Shown here in pieces: positions 6,682 to 8,209 of a stretch of DNA of 8,209 nucleotides. Location: the NCBI GenBank assembly GCA_021796375.1, contig JAJYJF010000082.1:1-8209 (forward strand), read 5' to 3'. A program made the translations under genes and the position numbers. Each line of letters begins with the position of its first letter. Within the stretch, counting starts at the first letter, position 1. This stretch comes from Chloroflexota bacterium. GTDB lineage: Bacteria; Chloroflexota; Anaerolineae; Anaerolineales; Anaerolineaceae. The notes under the pieces were generated by a model that was not told the origin of the DNA, made no database searches, and saw only the letters and a list, made by a program, of their open reading frames with translations.

Positions 6682-6703
6682 CCCTGATTTGCACAGGGAG
6701 TTT
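6677..6703 (-). terminator. Terminator-like hairpin after the clan CD peptidase gene
   Basis: AAACTCCCTG (6677-6686) pairs perfectly with CAGGGAGTTT (6694-6703): a 10-bp stem with a 7-base loop. It lies 22 bases after the minus-strand stop at 6726. The RNA leaves the stem as GUUUAUGAUAAACUUUU, so U residues are present but interrupted. This is the right place to insulate the ribosomal operon from the peptidase gene. Confidence 0.7.
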
Positions 6704-6725
6704 GCGGGAGACCTTGTCCAAACAA

Positions 6726-8209
6726 CTAACGAGAGACTGCCAGTTTTAAGACCTTCCCTCTTGCATCCAGGGTGACCCTGGCATAATGGTGATGCACTCG
6801 CTGTGCGAATTCTACGTCTTTGCTTACTTTTACCACCGTCCGGGACGGCATCGGCGAAGCCTTAACCTTCGCCCCCATCTGCGAGCCGGGCATGGGGTGT
6901 CCCTCGTCGTTAAACATCGCTCGCTGGCGGGGCATCGCGAAGTCGGATCCCTTCATGCCGGGGAGGTATTGGTCGACGATTCCTTTTACCTGGTCCAGCA
7001 TTTCGACCGGGAAAGCCTCCGCGGGCTGGTCTTCCTCACGGTAATCGCTGATCACCCGGACAACCGGATGTTCGTGCGGCCGGACGATGGATTTCGATTT
7101 GGCGCCCGTATCGACAATAGTCGCCAGTGGGTCTCCATACAAGACGAAAGAGATGAGGGTTTTCTGATCTTCGCCGTCCAGGTATCCCTGGCGTTTGTTC
7201 ATTTCGTTAACCAGGTTGATCTTAGCCTGCTGCAGGGCTTCACCGGCCGTCTTCCCGTTCTGAAGCTGCGTCCAGAAATGGTAGCCCAGGAGGTCCGCGG
7301 CGATCAGAGGTGTTGAAACCGAGCCGTACGCAACGCACGTCGAGGATGCCATGGCCTGGCAGCCGCTGGAGATAAACTTGAGCGCGATGGATTGATCCTC
7401 GGTCTTATTTTCAATATACCCACCGTAGCACGCCTCGCTGAATATAAACTGGGTCGCGTGGCTGCTGTTCAGGATGTCACGGGTGGTCAGCGCGGTGGGA
7501 TAATCCACCCCGGCAGGCTGAAGCGCGGGATCGCGCTGCCCGTACCAATCCGGGCCGTCCTGAAGGCCGTGCAGGTTGAAGTAGCTCATGCGGGAAGGGA
7601 TCAGCTTGCTGTCGAGCAGGTCTCCGGTCTGGGTGGGCGGGCAGGTGGCAAAAGTGGGAACCTCGCCAATCGGTTTGTAAGCGGCCAGAGAAGATTGCTT
7701 CCATATGGCAGCCGAGTAGCCGAAGCTGGGCTTGACGGATTTGGGCAGGATTTTCGCGGTCGGGAACAACTTCCTCAGCAGGGCGAGCAGGCTGAAAAGC
7801 CAGCCGCCCTGGCTGAGGCTGCTGCTGGTCGCCGACTGTTTTTTGTGATAATCGACCATGCGGCGCAGGGTTGACAGCAGGAGACCGGAATCGGAGCTGC
7901 TTCCACCCGGGAGGCGGCCGCACGGCCAATCCGGGATGAAGTAATTCTCGTCCAGGCTGCCGTAAGGGTTATCCGACAGAACCTCGGGGTCAGCGTCATC
8001 CGTCGGATTGGGCAGCCGGTGGAAGGGAACCACCTCGTTCCCGCCGACGATTAGCAGGGCGCCGATCATCGCGCCTTTCTTCGCCAGAGCCGCGTCGAGG
8101 TCGTGCAGGGTCAATTTCAGCTTCCAGGCGTCGTTGGAGGGCGCCGGCGTGATCCCATACGGTGAAACGCTGATCGGGTCATCCGCGATGAACGTCATGG
8201 CGCCCCAAC
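6726..8209 (-). CDS. Clan CD (gingipain C25/CHAT-like) cysteine peptidase, probably 5'-partial
   Basis: This looks like a caspase-fold cysteine peptidase. Numbering from the Met at 8198 (490 residues to TAG 6726), the likely catalytic His is 210 in SYFNLHG (codon 7569-7571) and the Cys is 257 in FIFSEACYGG (codon 7428-7430). Each follows a hydrophobic strand, as in clan CD. Upstream, NPYGSLDENYFIPDWPCGRLPG (77-98, one residue split) resembles gingipain-type segments with PD and GRLP; downstream, LYGDPLA (353-359) resembles the C25 GDP motif. The segment from about 270 to 330 (GYHFWTQLQNGKTAGEALQQAK and neighbours) also recalls CHAT domains. The last 120 or so residues form a tail I do not recognise. 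The frame stays open to the window edge and the 8198 ATG has no good ribosome binding site, so the true start is probably outside; a signal peptide cannot be judged. Substrate and role are unknown. The neighbouring ribosomal operon gives no functional clue. Confidence 0.75.
   Translation of the reverse strand, partial: WGAMTFIADDPISVSPYGITPAPSNDAWKLKLTLHDLDAALAKKGAMIGALLIVGGNEVVPFHRLPNPTDDADPEVLSDNPYGSLDENYFIPDWPCGRLPGGSSSDSGLLLSTLRRMVDYHKKQSATSSSLSQGGWLFSLLALLRKLFPTAKILPKSVKPSFGYSAAIWKQSSLAAYKPIGEVPTFATCPPTQTGDLLDSKLIPSRMSYFNLHGLQDGPDWYGQRDPALQPAGVDYPTALTTRDILNSSHATQFIFSEACYGGYIENKTEDQSIALKFISSGCQAMASSTCVAYGSVSTPLIAADLLGYHFWTQLQNGKTAGEALQQAKINLVNEMNKRQGYLDGEDQKTLISFVLYGDPLATIVDTGAKSKSIVRPHEHPVVRVISDYREEDQPAEAFPVEMLDQVKGIVDQYLPGMKGSDFAMPRQRAMFNDEGHPMPGSQMGAKVKASPMPSRTVVKVSKDVEFAQRVHHHYARVTLDARGKVLKLAVSR

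Overview
The window looks like a bacterial chromosome segment, most plausibly from Chloroflexota (Anaerolineae-type). The reasons are an rnc-smc pair, an rpsF-ssb-rpsR operon, and a membrane-anchored parvulin-like protein carrying a long Thr/Pro linker of a kind common in that phylum. The taxon is an inference from protein style and G+C-rich codon use, not from a marker search. Almost all of the DNA is accounted for by seven genes, and no tRNA, rRNA, insertion sequence or CRISPR array is visible.

Layout. The plus strand carries the 3' part of rnc (1-374) and a full-length smc (about 394-3999), tightly linked or overlapping. A long hairpin at 4035-4081 separates smc from everything to its right, which lies on the minus strand. 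Read in transcription order (right to left), the minus strand holds: a caspase-fold (clan CD, gingipain/CHAT-like) cysteine peptidase, cut by the window edge (6726-8209); a terminator-like hairpin; a short regulatory region with a perfect 15-bp dyad, a sigma-70-type promoter and a leader hairpin; the rpsF-ssb-rpsR operon (6567-5498); another hairpin; and the parvulin-like gene (5423-4104).

How the genes work together. rnc (RNA processing) and smc (chromosome condensation and segregation) are housekeeping neighbours. rpsF and rpsR encode S6 and S18, which bind each other in the 30S platform, with SSB co-expressed between them. The 5' leader of rpsF can fold into a stem whose CCG-containing bulge resembles the known S6:S18 autoregulatory element. 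The parvulin-like protein probably acts in protein folding outside the membrane.

The most interesting points are the candidate S6:S18 leader with its promoter and dyad, the loss of both conserved parvulin histidines (each is Asp), altered conserved glycines in the SMC hinge, and an uncharacterised clan CD peptidase beside the ribosomal operon. I saw no convincing new multi-gene system.
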